This document shows positions 30,087-39,230 of a DNA stretch of 64,000 bases, piece after piece. Positions within the stretch are counted from its first letter, which is position 1; every line of letters begins with the position of its first letter. The position numbers and the translations under genes were made by a program. This stretch comes from Psychrosphaera haliotis (GTDB lineage Bacteria > Pseudomonadota > Gammaproteobacteria > Enterobacterales > Alteromonadaceae): positions 496,001-560,000 of the forward strand of contig NZ_WOCD01000003.1 of NCBI RefSeq assembly GCF_009728465.1, in the 5' to 3' direction. The notes beneath the pieces are model-generated. The model was not told the origin of the DNA, did no database searches, and saw only the letters and a list, made by a program, of their open reading frames with translations.

Positions 30087-30623
30087 ATGGAGAAGATTGA
30101 GATAGCAACATTTGGCGGAGGTTGCTTTTGGTGTATTGAAGCGGCTTTAAATAAAGTACGAGGTGTTGTTAGCGCAACATCTGGATACTCCGCCGGACAT
30201 CGAGAAAATCCTAGTTATCAGCAAATAATTACAGGTACAACAGGTCATGCTGAAGTAATCCAAGTTGAGTATGACGCTAACGTCATAAATTACGAACAGC
30301 TACTTTCTATGTTTTTTCAGTTACATGATCCCACCACATTAAATCGTCAAGGCAATGACGTTGGCACTCAATACCGATCTATTATTTTGTATCATGACAA
30401 AGCACAACTAAATACAGCTCAAGACCTTATTAACAAGCTCAATTTATTGGGTATTTGGGATCAATCAATTTGTACAGAGATCAAACAATACGAGCATTTT
30501 TATCCCGCGGAGTATTACCATCAAGGTTATGCCTTAAAAAACCCGGAGCAACCTTATTGCGCTATTTTGATAGGACCAAAATTAGAAGAATTTGAATTTA
30601 AGTTTAAAAATTGGCTTAAGTAA
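30087..30623 (+). CDS. msrA: Peptide-methionine (S)-S-oxide reductase MsrA
   Basis: A 178-residue MsrA with the catalytic GGGCFWC motif (residues 10-16; Cys13 nucleophile), GYSAGHRENPSYQQI, GHAEVIQVEYD and HDPTTLNRQGNDVGTQYRS. It repairs methionine-S-sulfoxide in proteins using thioredoxin. The length is normal and no MsrB domain is fused. It is followed by a long intergenic stretch with a structured element (30647-30716). Confidence 0.97.
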   Translation: MEKIEIATFGGGCFWCIEAALNKVRGVVSATSGYSAGHRENPSYQQIITGTTGHAEVIQVEYDANVINYEQLLSMFFQLHDPTTLNRQGNDVGTQYRSIILYHDKAQLNTAQDLINKLNLLGIWDQSICTEIKQYEHFYPAEYYHQGYALKNPEQPYCAILIGPKLEEFEFKFKNWLK

Positions 30624-30646
30624 GACCACATAACCATGAATCAGTT

Positions 30647-30716
30647 GGAGGGCATAAATCAACGCTGGAAGTAGATGCGCTGATGGGAGTTATGCCCTCC
30701 TGGGGCTGTAACCCCA
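30647..30716. other. Structured intergenic element: long stem-loop plus adjacent GC hairpin
   Basis: GGAGGGCATAA (30647-30657) is a perfect 11-bp inverted repeat of TTATGCCCTCC (30690-30700). Inside it, ATCAACGC (30658-30665) pairs with GCGCTGAT (30677-30684) with one mismatch. Directly after comes TGGGG-CTGTAA-CCCCA (30701-30716). It is more GC-rich than its surroundings. It could be a small RNA, an mRNA 3' structure for msrA or a REP-like repeat. No T-run follows, so it is not a classic terminator. The rest of the 30624-31062 gap (439 bp) is AT-rich and I see no gene in it. Confidence 0.6.
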
Positions 30717-31062
30717 AGTTAAATTTACTTGTTTCGATTTCAGAAATCCTTTGAAAAATCTAGTAAGTGAATTTTTAGATATTTGTTACTTTTTTGATTT
30801 AAAATAGACCGTCCAAAAACTAGCTAAAGCTTTAAAAAGCATTTAAATTAGATACTTAAAACTAACGACCAACCTTGAGATTAAATTTGTAAGTTAGAAG
30901 ATAATTTTTACTCCAACATCTTTTAAACACTTATTAATTAAGTGACCACGAGTCAGATATTTCAAGTTTGATACTTTTAATTATACATAGCGGCTTTTAG
31001 CTTTAATTTGATACACTTTAATTAGACCTTCTCAAACCTCAATATATTAGAACTGATTATTA

Positions 31063-31413
31063 ATGACTAAATTTAGATTGACTAGCCAAGTGCTTTTGGC
31101 CATTTTCACTACCATTGCAACATATTATTTTTTAGTTCCTATCGATAATATCGGTCCGGGTATTCCTCATTTTGATAAATTTGCACACTTTATCGTATTT
31201 TTTAGTCTTAGTTTTTTCTTTATGAATGGCGTTTCTGAAAACGTAAAAACTACGCTTATTGTTGCGTTGGTTTACGGAGCTACTATCGAGTTATTGCAAG
31301 GGTCATTACCTTATAGAAGTGCGTCATTACCAGACTTAATAGCTGATATGGTTGGAGCAATCGCCTACTTACTGCTACACCCTAAACTACTCGCTTTTTT
31401 CAAGGCTAAGTAA
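31063..31413 (+). CDS. VanZ-like family membrane protein
   Basis: A 116-residue protein with three to four hydrophobic segments (about 7-25, 43-57, 63-76, 93-107). VanZ-like signatures are PHFDKFAHFIVFFSLSFFF and ATIELLQGSLPYRSASLPDL (the E-LQ...R..DL..N/D pattern). VanZ proteins influence glycopeptide susceptibility in some Gram-positives, but in Gammaproteobacteria their role is unknown. The stop and the next start (31414) abut, so it is translationally coupled to the PanE-like gene. Confidence 0.8.
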   Translation: MTKFRLTSQVLLAIFTTIATYYFLVPIDNIGPGIPHFDKFAHFIVFFSLSFFFMNGVSENVKTTLIVALVYGATIELLQGSLPYRSASLPDLIADMVGAIAYLLLHPKLLAFFKAK

Positions 31414-32322
31414 ATGCAGCATCCACCAATCTACATTTTAGGCCAAGGCGCAATAGGTAGCCTACTGGCGGCTAAAGGACAAGAAAGCAAATTAAACACT
31501 ATTCAAATTGTTAGAGGTGACACTGACAAAAATAGCCGCGTTGAATTAAACGGCACAGTGCAACACTTGAGGTCAAAAACACGACTAAAGAACATTAAAA
31601 GCATAGACTTTTTAGTTATTCCAACAAAAGCGTACGATGTAGAAAACGTACTAAAAGAACTTAAACCTCTGCTTACGCTGGGAGCTCAAGTTATCCTTTC
31701 ACACAACGGACTTGGCACTATAGAGCTATGTAAATCGTTAATTGGAGATATTGCTGACATTTACTTTTGCACAACAAGCACAGGTGCCTATGCTAAAAAT
31801 AATGTAATACATTTGGCTGGTATCGGTAAAAGTGAATGGGCCTTAGTTTCTAAAAGCCCTCTCGTTGAAGATAAAATAGGCAAAGAGCTTAACGTTAAAA
31901 GTGTAATATCTACTTTATTCTTTAATGCAACACAGGTTAGCGACATTTTGCCTGTACTTTGGAACAAGCTTGCTGTTAATGCCGTCATCAATCCAATCTC
32001 AGCCATTCATAATTGTTTAAATGGTGACGTGTTAGATCATCAGCATCAACAACTTACAACCTCCATATTGGAGGAACTAGTATTGGTGGCTAAGCAACAA
32101 GGCTTGGAATTAAAAATTAACGAGCTTAAAAAGCTTGTTGTTGACGTAGCAAATCAAACACAGCACAACTCTTCTTCTATGCGAGAAGATGTACTCAATG
32201 GCCGTCAAACAGAAATAGATTTTATCAATGGCTATATTGCAAATCAGGCTTCGCTTTACCAGATCCCAGCTCCTGTAAATACATATATAACTAGTGAAAT
32301 AAAGGCCCTTCAAAGACTTTAG
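31414..32322 (+). CDS. 2-dehydropantoate 2-reductase (ApbA/PanE) family
   Basis: A 302-residue NADPH-dependent reductase. The Rossmann motif is at the N terminus (ILGQGAIGSLLA), IPTKAYDVENVL and LSHNGLGTIE follow in the first domain, and the C-terminal helical domain has LWNKLAVNAVINPISA and SSMREDVLNGRQTEIDFING. The expected reaction is ketopantoate to pantoate in coenzyme A synthesis, but the ApbA/PanE family has several paralogues, so I leave the symbol blank. It directly follows the VanZ-like gene. Confidence 0.85.
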   Translation: MQHPPIYILGQGAIGSLLAAKGQESKLNTIQIVRGDTDKNSRVELNGTVQHLRSKTRLKNIKSIDFLVIPTKAYDVENVLKELKPLLTLGAQVILSHNGLGTIELCKSLIGDIADIYFCTTSTGAYAKNNVIHLAGIGKSEWALVSKSPLVEDKIGKELNVKSVISTLFFNATQVSDILPVLWNKLAVNAVINPISAIHNCLNGDVLDHQHQQLTTSILEELVLVAKQQGLELKINELKKLVVDVANQTQHNSSSMREDVLNGRQTEIDFINGYIANQASLYQIPAPVNTYITSEIKALQRL

Positions 32323-32384
32323 TTTTACTTTCGCAACACGCAGTAATAAACTAGCTTCAGAGATAAACAATAGTAGAGAAATTT

Positions 32385-32843
32385 GTGCCTAATAATATTC
32401 AACTCATTGTAGAAAAAGCAAAGCAAACCTGTGCAGAAGAAGGCGTTAAGTTAACCACCAAACGTGAAAATATACTCACGTGCATTATTAAGGTTGGTGA
32501 GGCGGTATCTGCTTATGAGTTAGCTGATTATTATAGAGAAGAATTTCAGCAGTCTATTCCTGCAATGTCTGTATACCGTATCCTAGACTTTTTAGTAGAG
32601 CTCTCGCTTGTGCATAAACTTTCATCAGCAAATAAGTATATTGCTTGCTCTCACATTTCTTGTTCTCACAGCCATGAAATTCCACAGTTTTTAATATGTG
32701 AAGAATGCCAAGCTGTCACTGAGATCAGCGTTATGAATAATGTTATAGATGAGCTTAGAGCCAGTGTTGAGAAAACAGGCTTTAAGTTAACAACCCGTCA
32801 GCTTGAACTACAGGGCATTTGCGAAAATTGTTCCAGTAAGTAG
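32385..32843 (+). CDS. Fur family transcriptional regulator, Zur-like
   Basis: A 152-residue protein starting with GTG. The winged helix covers about 1-85 (TTKRENILTCIIKVGEAVSA, MSVYRILDFLVELSLVHKL), and the dimer domain has two CxxC pairs (CEECQAV and CENCSSK) plus HSHEIPQFLICEECQAV. The pattern resembles Zur more than Fur, suggesting zinc control of uptake genes. No Zur target is visible in the window. A strong terminator follows. Confidence 0.8.
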   Translation: MPNNIQLIVEKAKQTCAEEGVKLTTKRENILTCIIKVGEAVSAYELADYYREEFQQSIPAMSVYRILDFLVELSLVHKLSSANKYIACSHISCSHSHEIPQFLICEECQAVTEISVMNNVIDELRASVEKTGFKLTTRQLELQGICENCSSK

Positions 32844-32857
32844 ATAAGTAGAAACAG

Positions 32858-32884
32858 AAAAAGCGCCAAGAGGCGCTTTTTTTT
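32858..32884 (+). terminator. Rho-independent terminator
   Basis: AAAAGCGCC and GGCGCTTTT pair, followed by a T-run of eight. It ends the Zur-like transcript and separates it from the convergent fadJ. Confidence 0.9.
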
Positions 32885-32927
32885 ATGTTTAAAAACGGAA
32901 CCCAAAGTTGAGCTCCGGTTTAACAGG

Positions 32928-35108
32928 TTAGTAAAACGTTTTGTTCTCTTTAGCCATTGATTTTAATAAATCACATGGTGCAAATCGATCACCGTGTTTT
33001 GCTTCATAACCTTCAAGTTTTTCAACTAGAGTGGCAATGCCCATACTATCCATATAACGGAAAGGACCGCCTTGGAATGGAGGGTAACCAGTACCAAATA
33101 TCATACCAATATCACCATCACGAGGGTTACGCACAATACCAGCATCTAAACAACGAGCCGCTTCATTTAGTAATTGAACAACACATCGTTCTGCAATTGC
33201 TTCTTCGCTCATTGTGGTCTTTGGAGAAACGCCTAGTACACGGTATACAGACTCATCAACTTGTTTGCCTTTTTTCTTAAAGGTTAGCTTGTCCATAAGT
33301 GTTGGTTTAGCCGCTTTACCATAAACGTAGAAACCTTTTTGGTTCTTCTTACCTTTACGTTCATCTTTCGTTAACTTGTCCATTGCTGTTGGCAGTGCAA
33401 AACGCTCACCAAATGCATCGTATAAGATACCAGCAACTTTAGAGCCTACGTCAATACCAACTTCATCAAGCAACGTCATTGGGCCTACAGGGAAACCAAA
33501 CTTAACTAACGCTTTGTCGATTTTCTCAACCGGCTCACCTTCCATAACAACGTTCGCCGCTTCATTCATGTACAAACCAAGAATACGGTTAACAAAGAAT
33601 CCAGCTTCATCTTTTACTACGATTGGAGTTTTACCTTGACGACGCGCAAACTCTACCGTTGTAGAAATTGTTTCGTCAGATGTTTTTTCCGTCGCGATTA
33701 CTTCAACTAGTGGCATTTTATCCACTGGTGAGAAGTAGTGAAGACCAATTACATTTTCTGGACGAGCCGCTTTTTCAGCTATGTTTTTAATTGGTAGCGA
33801 AGACGTATTTGAAGCAAAAATTGTACTTTCGTTACAGTTTTCTTCAATGTCAGCAACCATACGCTGTTTCAGGTTTAAGTCTTCAAATACCGCTTCAACA
33901 ATAATGTCAGCATCTTTAAAGCCTACAAAATCAGTACCAGCACTTAACATGCCTAACTGCTTCTGCATTTCTGATTTACGCATAAAACGACGCTTAACTT
34001 TTTTGTTTAAAATGTCATAGCTGTATTTAAATGCGTTACGAATACCTTCTTGGGCAATGTCTTTGATACGCGCTGGAACACCCGCTTTTGTAACAGTAAC
34101 AAAAGCGATACCGCCGCCCATTAGACCACCGCCTAATACGCCCGCTTTTTTCACTTTCTTAGGCTCAACACCTGCAACACCGTTCTCTTTTTTCATTTCA
34201 GTAGTTGCGAAAAATAAACCACGTAGTGCTTTAGATTCTGGCGTCATGCACAGTTCAGAAAAACGCTGAGCTTCAATCTCAAGACCTTTTTTAGTGCCTT
34301 TAGAAACTCCTGTACGAATACACTCGATAATACGCAGTGGAGCTGGGTAATTGCCTTTAGTCTGGCGCATAACCTGCTTCTTAGCTTGATCAAATACAAT
34401 GTTCTGACCTACTGAGGTATTTTCTAAGAATTTAGCCATCATCGGTTTTTTCTTAGTTTTACGAACTTTTTTACCGTGACGCATTGCGTCAACCATTTCA
34501 GCCGCAGTATCCATCAAAATACTTTGAGGAACCATATCTTCAGCTAATCCAGCTTTTACTGCTTGTTTTGCTCGTAATTGTTTACCCGTTAGCATCATGT
34601 CTAAAGCTTTTTGCAAACCAACTAGTTTAGGTAAACGTTGTGTTCCACCTGAACCAGGAAGAAGGCCAAGCTGAACTTCTGGTAAACCAAGCACTGTTTT
34701 GTTGTCGTCTGAAACTACACGTGCATGACATGCCATTGCTAACTCTAAACCGCCGCCTAAGGCTGGGCCATGAATTGCAGCAACCACTGGCATTTTCATA
34801 TTTTCAATTTTATCAAAAAGCTCTTGACCAATTTTGGCAATGGCTCTCACTTCTTCAGCACTTTCGCACGCATCTAACATAGATACGTCTGCGCCAGCAA
34901 CAAACGAGTTTGATTTACCTGAGGTAATGATTAAACCAGAAACGTGAGTATTGCTTTCAACTTCTGCAAAAACCGCATTAATCTGTTCAGCGAATTCTGC
35001 TTTTAATACATTCATTGACTCATTTGGAACGTCAATTGTGATCACACCAATGCCATTTTCTAGCGTTGATAATATAAATGCAGACGTGTTATTTGATTCT
35101 GTCGTCAT
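32928..35108 (-). CDS. fadJ: Fatty acid oxidation complex alpha subunit FadJ
   Basis: A 726-residue bifunctional enzyme. The N-terminal enoyl-CoA hydratase domain (~10-200) has AIHGPALGGGLELAMACHAR and GLPEVQLGLLPGSGGTQRLP. The 3-hydroxyacyl-CoA dehydrogenase part (~315-500) has VLGGGLMGGGIAFV for NAD and HYFSPVDKMPLVEVI with the catalytic His, then the C-terminal dehydrogenase domains. FadJ hydrates and dehydrogenates enoyl-CoAs in beta-oxidation, with FadI as thiolase. The start lies 29 bp after fadI, so fadI-fadJ is one operon, probably FadR-repressed. Confidence 0.97.
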   Translation of the reverse strand: MTTESNNTSAFILSTLENGIGVITIDVPNESMNVLKAEFAEQINAVFAEVESNTHVSGLIITSGKSNSFVAGADVSMLDACESAEEVRAIAKIGQELFDKIENMKMPVVAAIHGPALGGGLELAMACHARVVSDDNKTVLGLPEVQLGLLPGSGGTQRLPKLVGLQKALDMMLTGKQLRAKQAVKAGLAEDMVPQSILMDTAAEMVDAMRHGKKVRKTKKKPMMAKFLENTSVGQNIVFDQAKKQVMRQTKGNYPAPLRIIECIRTGVSKGTKKGLEIEAQRFSELCMTPESKALRGLFFATTEMKKENGVAGVEPKKVKKAGVLGGGLMGGGIAFVTVTKAGVPARIKDIAQEGIRNAFKYSYDILNKKVKRRFMRKSEMQKQLGMLSAGTDFVGFKDADIIVEAVFEDLNLKQRMVADIEENCNESTIFASNTSSLPIKNIAEKAARPENVIGLHYFSPVDKMPLVEVIATEKTSDETISTTVEFARRQGKTPIVVKDEAGFFVNRILGLYMNEAANVVMEGEPVEKIDKALVKFGFPVGPMTLLDEVGIDVGSKVAGILYDAFGERFALPTAMDKLTKDERKGKKNQKGFYVYGKAAKPTLMDKLTFKKKGKQVDESVYRVLGVSPKTTMSEEAIAERCVVQLLNEAARCLDAGIVRNPRDGDIGMIFGTGYPPFQGGPFRYMDSMGIATLVEKLEGYEAKHGDRFAPCDLLKSMAKENKTFY

Positions 35109-35137
35109 CTTTTTATCCTTTCCTTATAAGTCCGCTA

Positions 35138-36445
35138 TTAACCGTCTACTTCAACAATCATTGATGCACCTAAACCACCAGCAGCACATGCTGTAGTTAG
35201 ACCAACACCACCACCACGACGACGCAGTTCATTGATTGTTTGCGTAATTAAACGAGTACCAGTAGCAGCAAATGGGTGACCGTATGCTAGTGAACCACCA
35301 TTAACGTTAAACTTAGTCATATCGATGTCGCCAATCGCTTCACCACGACCAAGCTTGTCTTGTGCGAACTTCTTACTCGCAAACATTTTCATGTTCGCTA
35401 GTGTTTGAGCAGCAAATGCTTCGTGCATTTCAATTAAGTCTAAATCTGATAACTTCATACCAGCGCGTTCTAGTGCAATAGGTGTTGCGTAAGAAGGACC
35501 CATTAACATGTCTTCCCAAACGTCAATTGCTGCGAAACCGAAGCTACGTATGTAACCTAGAGGCTCGTAGCCTAACGCTTTTGCTTTGCTTTCTGTCATC
35601 ATTAAGATAGCAGATGCACCATCTGTTAATGCTGTTGAGTTTGCCGCTGTTACTGAGCCGTGCTTACGGTCAAATACTGGACGTAACTTTGAATAACCAT
35701 CAGCTGTAGAATTAGTACGGATAGTATTATCCATTTCAATGAATTGGCTGAATGGCTCTGGGTGTGCAGCCATTACTTCATCTTTAAAAATGCCACTTTC
35801 CCAAGCTTTAGTCGCCAATGAGTGTGAGCGGTGTGCCAATGCATCTTGATCTTCACGGCTAATGTTATGCGTTTTAGCCATTTGCTCAGCCGTTTGGCCC
35901 ATACTCAAACCAGTTGAATACTCTGCAACTGCAGGTGGCTGAGGCGCAAGGTCAGCTAAACGTAATTTTTTAAGAATGTTCCAACGTTGACCAAGAGTAC
36001 GAGCCTTGTTTAAGTCAACTAAAGCGCGCGCTAATTTTTTAGTCACACCAATTGGTAAAACAGAAGAAGAGTCAGCACCACCGGCAACACCAACATCAAT
36101 AGAGCCAGCCATCATAGACTCAGCAATATTCACTGTTGATTGAAAACTTGTCGCACAAGCTCTAGAAACAGAATAAGCATCAGTATTTACATCCATGCCA
36201 GTACCCAAAACGATTTCACGAGCAATGTTTGGCGCTTCTGGCATTTGCACAACTTGTCCGTAAACAAGCTGTTGAATTTCTTTAGGGTCTAATTCTGCGC
36301 GTTGTAGCATTTCGCCAACAACCATTTTGCCTAAGTCTAAAGCAGGTACACCGTGGTACGCTGTAGCTTGTTTAGCGAAAGGCGTTCTAAGGCCCGATAC
36401 AACCGCGATACGATCGCCATTTCTAGTCTGTAATTTGTTTGTCAT
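35138..36445 (-). CDS. fadI: Acetyl-CoA acyltransferase FadI (3-ketoacyl-CoA thiolase)
   Basis: About 435 residues of the thiolase family. The acylated cysteine is in [13 protein letters not shown], with [17 protein letters not shown] (His) and the C-terminal [18 protein letters not shown] (second active-site Cys). It cleaves 3-ketoacyl-CoA to acetyl-CoA. I take the ATG at 36445, which gives [20 protein letters not shown]; an earlier ATG at 36463 overlaps the operator side. It is first in the fadI-fadJ operon, with a strong FadR box just upstream. Confidence 0.96.
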   Translation of the reverse strand: MTNKLQTRNGDRIAVVSGLRTPFAKQATAYHGVPALDLGKMVVGEMLQRAELDPKEIQQLVYGQVVQMPEAPNIAREIVLGTGMDVNTDAYSVSRACATSFQSTVNIAESMMAGSIDVGVAGGADSSSVLPIGVTKKLARALVDLNKARTLGQRWNILKKLRLADLAPQPPAVAEYSTGLSMGQTAEQMAKTHNISREDQDALAHRSHSLATKAWESGIFKDEVMAAHPEPFSQFIEMDNTIRTNSTADGYSKLRPVFDRKHGSVTAANSTALTDGASAILMMTESKAKALGYEPLGYIRSFGFAAIDVWEDMLMGPSYATPIALERAGMKLSDLDLIEMHEAFAAQTLANMKMFASKKFAQDKLGRGEAIGDIDMTKFNVNGGSLAYGHPFAATGTRLITQTINELRRRGGGVGLTTACAAGGLGASMIVEVDG

Positions 36446-36463
36446 GTTCTTTCCTGTTATCAA

Positions 36464-36480
36464 ATCTGGTCTGACCTGTA
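36464..36480. promoter_or_regulatory. FadR operator upstream of fadI
   Basis: ATCTGGTCTGACCTGTA (17 bases) matches the FadR consensus ANCTGGTCNGACNTGTT at all but the last position. It sits 18 bases upstream of the fadI start, where FadR would block transcription. The fadR gene is present in the same window. Confidence 0.85.
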
Positions 36481-36754
36481 TTTATAGCCCGATTTTAACC
36501 AGATATTGTGTAAAGTCAAAGTTCTGCGCACTTTTCTCGACGAACACACTATTTAAAACTCAACTCATCCAAGATAACTCGTTTAAAAAACAGCCACTTG
36601 TTTTTTAATCATTGAACCTTATATTCACAAACGTGTCGTAAGTGGTATTGTAAACATCGCAACATTAAGCGTTATTGCAAGTCGCTTTTAAATCAAACTT
36701 TTTTTCAATTTTATCGGTCATTTAAGTGTTAGCCGCAGAGGAAGTGTAGGATAA

Positions 36755-37711
36755 ATGTCAGTATCTCGATTTGAACAACTAAAAAAATATCTAGATTCAC
36801 AAGTTATCGGTCAACCCCAATTTACTAAAGCAATTATAGTCGCTTTGTTAGCTGACGGACACTTATTGGTAGAAGGACCTCCGGGATTAGCAAAAACGCG
36901 TGCAATTAACGCCCTTTCAAATGGTTTAGAAGGCGACTTTCACCGTGTTCAGTTTACGCCAGATTTATTACCAGCCGATTTAACCGGTACCGATATTTAT
37001 CGTCCAGAAACCGGTGAGTTTGTTTTTGAAGCAGGTCCACTTTTTCATAACTTAGTATTGGCCGATGAAATTAACCGAGCGCCAGCTAAAGTTCAGTCGG
37101 CTTTATTAGAGGCAATGGCGGAACGCCAAGTTACCGTTGGTAAAACAACTTATCCTCTACCGTCACTCTTTTTGGTCATGGCAACACAAAACCCGCTAGA
37201 ACAAGAAGGTACATATCCACTTCCAGAAGCACAGCTTGACCGCTTTTTAATGCACCTAGAAGTTGATTACCCTGGTGCAGAAACAGAAATTGAAATTTTG
37301 CGCCTAACTCGCGGTGAAGCTCTTTCTCAAAAAGTAGAGCCACCAACACCCCTTACTCAATTAGAAATTTTTGACGCACGAAAAGAAGTGCTGTCTATTC
37401 ATTTAGCGGATGAGTTGGAACAATACTTAGTTGATCTAATTATCGCCACTCGCCAACCAGGTAAGTATGACAAAGACCTAGCGAAATGGATTGCTTTTGG
37501 CGCGTCCCCTCGTGCAACAATAAGTTTAGACAAGTGTGCCAGAGCAAACGCATGGTTAGACGGAAGAGACTTTGTAACACCTAATGATATTCAAACGGTA
37601 TTTTTTGACTGCTTACGTCATCGACTACTACTGAGCTATGAAGCAGAAGCGGCAGGCATAGATGCCAATACTGTTTTAAAACGCATAATACAGTTGGTTG
37701 CCGTTCCATAA
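36755..37711 (+). CDS. MoxR family AAA+ ATPase
   Basis: A 318-residue AAA+ ATPase. Walker A is GPPGLAKT (41-48), Walker B is VLADEINRAP (around 101-110), and the sensor region QNPLEQEGTYPLPEAQLDRF is typical of MoxR. MoxR proteins act as chaperone-like ATPases that work with von Willebrand (VWA) proteins. It heads a dense six-gene cluster (DUF58, DUF4381, VWA, VWA-TPR, BatD-like) in the same direction. The upstream 291 bp (36464-36754) hold the fadI operator and presumably the promoter of this operon. Confidence 0.93.
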   Translation: MSVSRFEQLKKYLDSQVIGQPQFTKAIIVALLADGHLLVEGPPGLAKTRAINALSNGLEGDFHRVQFTPDLLPADLTGTDIYRPETGEFVFEAGPLFHNLVLADEINRAPAKVQSALLEAMAERQVTVGKTTYPLPSLFLVMATQNPLEQEGTYPLPEAQLDRFLMHLEVDYPGAETEIEILRLTRGEALSQKVEPPTPLTQLEIFDARKEVLSIHLADELEQYLVDLIIATRQPGKYDKDLAKWIAFGASPRATISLDKCARANAWLDGRDFVTPNDIQTVFFDCLRHRLLLSYEAEAAGIDANTVLKRIIQLVAVP

Positions 37712-37752
37712 TCACCACGTTAATTAGGTTTACAGAGTACTGATTGAATAAC

Positions 37753-38718
37753 ATGATAAATCAACAGCATTTAGCCTGGATAAAGGAAAACAACATTAGT
37801 GGCGTGCAATGCAGCCTTGATGAGCTTTTGCTATATCAACGTTATATTCACTTACTAAATACCAAGCCAAACTCGAGAGTTAAACATCACCTTTCGGGCC
37901 AATATCTTGCCAAAACAAAAGGCCGAGGTATGGAGTTTGATGAAGCTAGGCATTACCAGCCTGGCGATGATGTTCGAACGATTGATTGGCGAGTAACAGC
38001 AAGAACAGGAAAAACCCACACTAAGATATTTCGCGAAGAAAAAGACAGACCTATCTTCATACTCTGTGATTTACTGCCAAGCATGTATTTTGGTAGTAGC
38101 TTGTTGTTTAAATCTATCCAAGCTTGTCATCTTGCGTCATTGATTGCTTGGAAGGCCAAAAAGAACGGCGATAAAGTCGGTGGTTTGGTTTTAACAAATG
38201 ACACTATGCTGGAGTCCAAACCAAGAGCAAGACAACAAGCCTTACTTCATTGGCTTAATCAGCTTCAATTAGGCCACCAAACTCTTCAAGGTGGATATCA
38301 GCAAGAAGCCAGTGCAGAAAACGACTTGAACTCAAAGCAATACGCGCAGGAACGATTCCAGCAAGCTTGTGCTCACTTACGACAAGTTGCACACCCAGGA
38401 AGCCTAATTTATATAATTAGTGACTTTCAGAACCTATCTGAACCAGCTTTACAGCACTTGTTTCAATTACAAAAGCACTGCGAAGTTAATGCCTGTTCAA
38501 TATACGATCCAATCGAGCAAGCTTTGCCTCAGTATGCTGGTAACAATTTAGCCATTACAAATGGATTAGCGACAAAGGTAATCTCCAGTTTGTCTCAAGT
38601 AGAGCAATATAATAAAAGTGCCAAACGTCACTTTGTAAATCAAAAGCAAACGCTTCAGCAATTTAATATTAAATGGTTGCCTATTAGTGCGGGCTTGCCT
38701 TTACATGAGCAGTTATAG
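37753..38718 (+). CDS. DUF58 domain protein
   Basis: About 321 residues. The DUF58 signature is at residues ~60-105: GRGMEFDEARHYQPGDDVRT followed by IDWRVTARTGKTHTKIF. The rest forms a VWA-like fold (PIFILCDLLPSMYFG, SLIYIISDFQNLS). DUF58 proteins are cytoplasmic partners of MoxR ATPases. A TTG at 37744 is possible, but the ATG at 37753 gives the more usual start. Second gene of the cluster. Confidence 0.88.
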   Translation: MINQQHLAWIKENNISGVQCSLDELLLYQRYIHLLNTKPNSRVKHHLSGQYLAKTKGRGMEFDEARHYQPGDDVRTIDWRVTARTGKTHTKIFREEKDRPIFILCDLLPSMYFGSSLLFKSIQACHLASLIAWKAKKNGDKVGGLVLTNDTMLESKPRARQQALLHWLNQLQLGHQTLQGGYQQEASAENDLNSKQYAQERFQQACAHLRQVAHPGSLIYIISDFQNLSEPALQHLFQLQKHCEVNACSIYDPIEQALPQYAGNNLAITNGLATKVISSLSQVEQYNKSAKRHFVNQKQTLQQFNIKWLPISAGLPLHEQL

Positions 38719-38726
38719 GTAATTTC

Positions 38727-39230
38727 ATGCAAAATAATGTACTCAGCCAATTAAAAGACATTCAAACTCCAGAGCCAATTACTTGGTGGCCTTTAGCGTG
38801 GGGATGGTGGTTAGTAATCGTATTAGTCGTCGTTTCAATATACGTCGTAATACGATTAGTGATAAAGAGAATTGAAAACAACAAAGCAAAAAAACAAGCA
38901 CTAAAAATGCTAGAACAAATTCACAATGAGCCTCATCCGCACAAAACGGTGATAGCCGTTAATGACATTTTAAAACGAGTAATGCTGGTGTATACCTCAA
39001 GAGACAGCATCGCTAGCATGAATAGCAAACAGTGGTTTGAGAGCTTAAACACTCTAAGTGAAACGCACAAAATACCCACTCACTTTAGCCAGCTAGCTTA
39101 TCAACCAAAATGCTCAGCTAAGGATGCAGATGAATACCTTAATGCTGCTCAAAACTGGGTTAAAAACACATTACCGCTTTCAAAAAAACAAAAGCAAATA
39201 ACAGAACGTTGGAGTGCTACCAATGTTTAG
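38727..39230 (+). CDS. DUF4381 family membrane protein
   Basis: A 167-residue protein. A single membrane helix (about 25-46, WWLVIVLVVVSIYVVIRLVI) lies after a TPEPITWWPLAWG motif, and a soluble helical region with LKRVMLVYTSRDSIASMNSK follows. This small anchor protein is always found between the DUF58 and VWA genes in this type of operon. It overlaps the start of the next gene by 8 bases. Confidence 0.87.
   Translation: MQNNVLSQLKDIQTPEPITWWPLAWGWWLVIVLVVVSIYVVIRLVIKRIENNKAKKQALKMLEQIHNEPHPHKTVIAVNDILKRVMLVYTSRDSIASMNSKQWFESLNTLSETHKIPTHFSQLAYQPKCSAKDADEYLNAAQNWVKNTLPLSKKQKQITERWSATNV

Noticed and set aside
30647-30716. Integron attC-like site because of the long imperfect stem and TTATGCC-type ends
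   Set aside because: The ends do not match the RYYYAAC/GTTRRRY core sites and there is no integrase or cassette array.
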